From: Collybia mongolica
Taxonomy: Eukaryota; Basidiomycota; Agaricomycetes; Agaricales; Clitocybaceae
DNA: 64,000 bases
Reading direction: 5' to 3'
Assembly: GCA_013420905.1 (NCBI GenBank)
Contig: JAAXNY010000020.1
Location: 124,001-188,000 of the forward strand
Shown here: one piece after another, positions 60,201-64,000 of the stretch
Layout: every line of letters begins with the position of its first letter
How positions within the stretch are numbered: position 1 is the stretch's first letter
Made by a program: the position numbers and the translations under genes
The notes under the pieces: generated by a model
The model's input: only the letters and a program-made list of their open reading frames with translations
Databases searched by the model: none
What the model was told of the DNA's origin: nothing

Positions 60201-62011
60201 GATGCACCACGTAGTGCGGGCGATTGACACGTCCTTCGGGGAGACTCCGAACTGCGACGCGAGCCTGAGCTCAGAGTTGAGAATTTCCCAAGTGCCTTCA
60301 ATACACGATCAAAAAAACGCCGAACGTGCACGATCAACACCACCGTACGTATACGCACATCACAGTCTGCAAGTATCGTGCCGTGACGCACTGTGGTTCT
60401 TCCAGGACCGGGTTCGGTTGTGAAAAATAATGGACAGACCGTTGGCTTTGGTATACTGCATGATGCCGCAGTACCGAATAGGGCCCAGATCTGAAACCCA
60501 TGCCGCCGGCGACCTCCTTTCCTGCGGTAGAATCCTTGCAACTTGGTATCTGTAATATCCGGAAACGCGGAACGTTAACATCAGTTAAACAAGAAGGCAG
60601 GACAGACAAGAGCGAGTCACGTCAAATAAATTGCACTGGCGGTGCCAAGGTCGGGGGGTCGGCCAGGACTTACGCGTTCGGATCAGCGTCCCGGACATGA
60701 ACATGCTTTGATCAAATTTTCTTTTTTTTTTTTTTTGGGCGTCTAATGGAGGCGCGCCTATTTCGGGGGTGTGGAGGAGCAAATGGAATATCAAATACGT
60801 GTATAGTGTGATGATGATGGAGGATGGAATTCAGGAACGATTGTCTGGATTGATTTATCAAATCATTGAGCCCTAGTCTCCATGGTTCAAGTTGGTGGCT
60901 TCCCGGCTGCCTGCCTGCCACTAGTCAAAACTAGGTCTTTGGAGTTGTGGTGTTGTTGGGACGACGACGATGATCTCGTGAGACCTTCGACGAACATTGT
61001 CATGTCCCATTTCGTTCAGGGAAGACCTGCAATGCGGGTGGTTGGTAACGTGGATGATGTATTAATAAACTCTCAGGTCTACGAAGTCTGATTGGGACGT
61101 ATGATTCATTGTGGCGGTCGGTATATCGACATGGCTATGGAAAACAGGCACTACTGGACGACGAGGACGAGGAGGTAACCGGGTACACTCTCAGTGATGC
61201 GAAAACGGTAGCCCTGCAGTCATGACATACCCGAGAGGGATTGCCCGGTATCCCTAGATTTTGTATGGGACTCAACAAGGGCCGTGGCATTGTGAAACTG
61301 AGGAGAGCTTATGTCCCATGCATGCCGAGATCGAGGCGTTAGTGCCAGTTTGTATGCTAACATACCGGGACGCGAGGAGAAGAGGGTTGGCTGTAGGTCG
61401 CTAGGGCCACAATTAGTGTCGGCACGATGGCGAAATGCAGAGAAGACACCGATAGTCGCAAACGGTGCTCATGACCTCAGATCGGGGGGAGCGAGATCGG
61501 AGATGGATCATGGATTGGAGGAATTTGAATTCGGAGCGTGCGGGGAGACCCTGGTTGAGATTTGAGATGGTTGCTGTGAGGAACGGGTATTTTTACTCGG
61601 AAGGATGGTGTCCGGTGCGTGATGTACGGGCCCCAAGTCGTGCCCAGCACACCAATATACAAGCAACAACTTTTACATACCGCATACGAAAAAAAAAATT
61701 GAATGCATGAGGTGAGACTTATAAATTTTCAAGTGGCTGTGCAGTGGAGGAAATATAGTTGAAATCCAAGAAAGGAAATATGTGCCCGTGCTAGTGGGGC
61801 CAGTACGATCTGAGATAGCTTAATTTGGACGGAGAGTTGGTTTGGTAAGCGAGTCAAATCGAACTCGTCCGTACCTAGTTTGTTGCAGAGATCCAAGATC
61901 GATCGACAATTTGTCCAATCAACCGTACTTTAAAGGTGACCTCCTGCTCCCTCATAAACCCCATTCCTCTCTCATCCCTTGCGATCCAACTTGCTCTCGA
62001 CCACTCAGGGT

Positions 62012-62019
62012 TATATATA
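62012..62019 (+). promoter_or_regulatory. TATA box of the regulator gene
   Basis: The sequence GGGTTATATATACAAG has a TATA core, about 350 bp upstream of the ATG at 62364. A pyrimidine-rich leader (CT tracts at about 61930-62360) follows, as in many fungal promoters and 5' UTRs. Confidence 0.55.
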
Positions 62020-62363
62020 CAAGTGCTAACCCATATCTGCTTGTACGCAGATATCTCTCGCAGTCTCTCAGCTCATCGCTCACCTCAGTGTCGATCACAC
62101 CCGGTGCCAAGGTGCGATCTGACAATCGATTTCAAATCCCCCATTATTGACCACATCTTTATTTCTTTCCCAATTCCACACTCGCAGGCACTTTTTTTTT
62201 CCCTCTCTAGTTCCTTAAAGCACCCTCTGTCCACCCGTCACCGGAATTTGCCCCCGGTCCAAGTTCGCGGCGACTCTTCCGTTTACCCGCCAGCCCTCAA
62301 ATGCCCTTCCGAGATTTTGAAACTCACAAGATTACCCCGCACTCTGTCTCTTTTCTCCCAGCT

Positions 62364-64000
62364 ATGCCCGCCCCCATCAGTCCGACCTACACTACTTTCT
62401 CTGTCCCCTCACCCTTCTCCTCTGGTTCAAGCACCTCCTTCCCCACCCGCAGTCCGATATCGGAGCCTTTTGACTCAATGTCAGACCACGAGCACCATTC
62501 CAGCGAACACGCTGTTATTGCCAACGATTATACCGTCGGCTATCCTAGTTCGCTTCCAAGATATAACGAGATGCCGTACATTAGCGGCCATGACCTTGAG
62601 TACAACATGATGAACTGGTCTACTCCAGACGTTGCTATGCCGAAACGCCAGCAGCCCCCTCCACACCACTTCCAGCAACAGCAGCAACAACAGCAGTACA
62701 CCCAGCATGTCCCAGCACATACACTGCCAAACAATATAGAGCGGATCAAATCCCTCTCATCTATGTATATCTCCCCCAACTCGTCTTCCACTTACCAACA
62801 ACAGCATCGCTCCCCCACTATCCACTCCCCCATCCCCATCGTCCCGTCTCATATCCCGTCTCACACGGCCCGAATTCAACAGCCCCATTCTCCACAGCGC
62901 CTCCCCCGCGCTCCCATCGCCAACGATGCCCTTTTCGACGTCGACTGGCAATCCTCGGCCCCTCCACCCCCCCACAACGCCCAATTTTCCACCGGGGCCG
63001 GGTACACCAATTACGCACAGCCTGAGCCTATCCGTCGCACCGCGTCAGATTTCACCGGCAGCTTCCGCGTTAAGCAGGAAGACACATTCTCTCCGCTTGG
63101 TAATTTCGTCCCCCAGTCCCAAAGCCCACGTCAGGCCCACATCTTCGACCTCTCCGCACATCCACACACCCACATCCAGTCCCAACAGCACCAACACCAA
63201 CAATCTCAATCACCACATACCCAGCCATCCTCGCTGTCTCCACCATATTTTTCGCGTGCACCACCGCTCCAGACCCAGCAGCAGCAGTTCACAATGCACC
63301 CCGCCGATCTCTCACCCTCTACCCTCTCTGATGCATGCGTGCGGTATGACGGTTTCGGCAGCAACGCGGGGGAGTACGCTCCCGCGCCACCAGCCGCGTG
63401 TGAGTTCGGCCCGCAGCATCAGGGCTACACCGCGTACGTCGGCTCGGTGGACTCGGGGTACGCGGACGTGTGCGACCCGCGCTTCGTGAGCGGGAAGGGA
63501 GGCGAGTGGAGGGGCGGCGCGGAGGCGATGTTCGTCGACGACGTACACGCCATTGGGGGGTGCGATGGAGACGCCGACGGCGAGGCGGATCTCGAGGGGG
63601 ACGCGGACGCGGAGGGCGAGGACGACCCGGAGGGGTACACCTCGTCCCCCTCGTCGTACCAGCAGCAGCAGATGCAGGACGGCGCGAGCCACGAGAGCCC
63701 GGACGGTTCGCTTGCGCATGAGGCGGGCTCTGAGGCCGATGGCGAGGACGACGGGGAGACTGGGGAGAGCGAGGAGGATATCGACGACGCGCGCGACCCC
63801 GAGTTCGTGCTTCGCCGGCGTCCGCGCCGGCACACGTACACCGCGATGCCCGCCTCCTCCCATGCCGGCGCGTACTCCTACACCGAGGGCCGCAGCCTCC
63901 GCTCGACCCGCTACAACCCGTACCCGCCATCGCCCACCGCCGAATTCGACTTTGCGAGCGCGCAGGCGCAGCCCTTGCGCTCGCGGCGGTCGTACTCACG
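62364..64000 (+). CDS. Q-rich, acidic regulator-like protein, N-terminal 545 aa (runs off edge)
   Basis: This is the longest reading frame in the window: ATG 62364 opens 545 codons without a stop or intron to the last base. It starts MPAPISPTYTTFSVPSPFSS. It has poly-Gln runs (about 62668-62695 and 63271-63290), many SP/TP sites, His/Gln-rich tracts, then a strongly acidic Gly/Asp/Glu region (about 63560-63790), a basic LRRRPRRH patch, and RSTRYNPYPPSP. GC content, especially at third positions, rises sharply after about 63300. Composition is that of a transcription regulator with disordered activation regions; a DNA-binding domain would lie beyond the window. The Met at 62364 follows a CT-rich leader and is the first in frame. 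The function is inference. Confidence 0.8.
   Translation, partial: MPAPISPTYTTFSVPSPFSSGSSTSFPTRSPISEPFDSMSDHEHHSSEHAVIANDYTVGYPSSLPRYNEMPYISGHDLEYNMMNWSTPDVAMPKRQQPPPHHFQQQQQQQQYTQHVPAHTLPNNIERIKSLSSMYISPNSSSTYQQQHRSPTIHSPIPIVPSHIPSHTARIQQPHSPQRLPRAPIANDALFDVDWQSSAPPPPHNAQFSTGAGYTNYAQPEPIRRTASDFTGSFRVKQEDTFSPLGNFVPQSQSPRQAHIFDLSAHPHTHIQSQQHQHQQSQSPHTQPSSLSPPYFSRAPPLQTQQQQFTMHPADLSPSTLSDACVRYDGFGSNAGEYAPAPPAACEFGPQHQGYTAYVGSVDSGYADVCDPRFVSGKGGEWRGGAEAMFVDDVHAIGGCDGDADGEADLEGDADAEGEDDPEGYTSSPSSYQQQQMQDGASHESPDGSLAHEAGSEADGEDDGETGESEEDIDDARDPEFVLRRRPRRHTYTAMPASSHAGAYSYTEGRSLRSTRYNPYPPSPTAEFDFASAQAQPLRSRRSYS

Larger units (their letters stand above)
49938..62011. other. 12 kb gene-sparse region
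   Basis: Between the zinc-finger gene and the regulator at 62364 I find no ORF with a domain and no convincing multi-exon chain, and no transposon termini. Frames reach about 200 codons (59942-60541 minus) but look random in composition. It contains the paired CACGTG sites (50228-50245) and a 20-C tract (57213-57232). It may be regulatory DNA, noncoding RNA or very old decayed sequence. Confidence 0.5.

Noticed and set aside
61936..62610. A 224-codon plus-strand ORF overlapping the regulator start
   Set aside because: It begins upstream of the TATA box and overlaps in another frame; composition reflects the CT-rich leader.
63312..63999. Long minus-strand ORFs (up to 226 codons) at the right edge
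   Set aside because: They are Arg/Pro-rich shadows created by the very GC-rich plus-strand frame that starts at 62364.

Overview
ORGANISM. This is nuclear DNA of a basidiomycete, most likely an Agaricomycete. Coding genes are broken by many 46-62 nt GT-AG introns, several exons are under 40 nt, genes lie close together on both strands, and the mobile elements are fungal copia, Tc1, hAT and Helitron types. I cannot name the species. LEFT THIRD (1-20950) is mobile DNA. At 1-4174 a decayed Ty1/copia pol and its 3' LTR have been hit twice: by a 702-bp hAT remnant with a perfect 8-bp target duplication (815-1516), and by a 1620-bp Tc1 element with long inverted repeats and a transposase holding two in-frame stops (2324-3943). 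After about 4.3 kb of unrecognised AT-rich DNA, 8464-20950 is a head-to-tail chain of nine Helitron-like units. Eight of the nine units end in a hairpin plus CTTG, the ninth in CTCG, and each is followed directly by the T that begins the next unit. Four units carry broken pieces of the Helitron helicase. One unit contains a 340-bp hAT-like MITE with its own 8-bp duplication. MIDDLE (22.6-50 kb) is gene-dense. In order: a QDE-1-like RNA-dependent RNA polymerase (-), a TauD-family 2-oxoglutarate dioxygenase resembling fungal xanthine dioxygenase (-), ribosomal eL21 (-) and uS4/RPS9 (+) from one 252-bp divergent promoter, a GH47 alpha-1,2-mannosidase (-), a GPI-anchored chitin deacetylase (-), a METTL21-type lysine methyltransferase (-), a Gon7-like KEOPS subunit (+), mitochondrial uL2m (-) and RuvB-like 2 (+) from a 105-bp divergent promoter, a six-exon small protein of 117 aa that I do not recognise (+), a seven-exon SR-type/coiled-coil protein of 287 aa (-), and a two-finger C2H2 regulator (-). 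Several were assembled exon by exon, because short introns hide them from simple ORF reading. RIGHT (50-62.3 kb) holds about 12 kb with no gene I can support. It leads to a TATA box, a CT-rich leader and an intronless Q-rich/acidic regulator-like gene (62364 onward) that runs off the window. WORKING TOGETHER. Most middle genes are housekeeping (ribosome, mitoribosome, chromatin remodelling, tRNA modification, ER glycan trimming, cell wall). The RNA-silencing polymerase lies 1.7 kb from the transposon array, but any functional link is inference.
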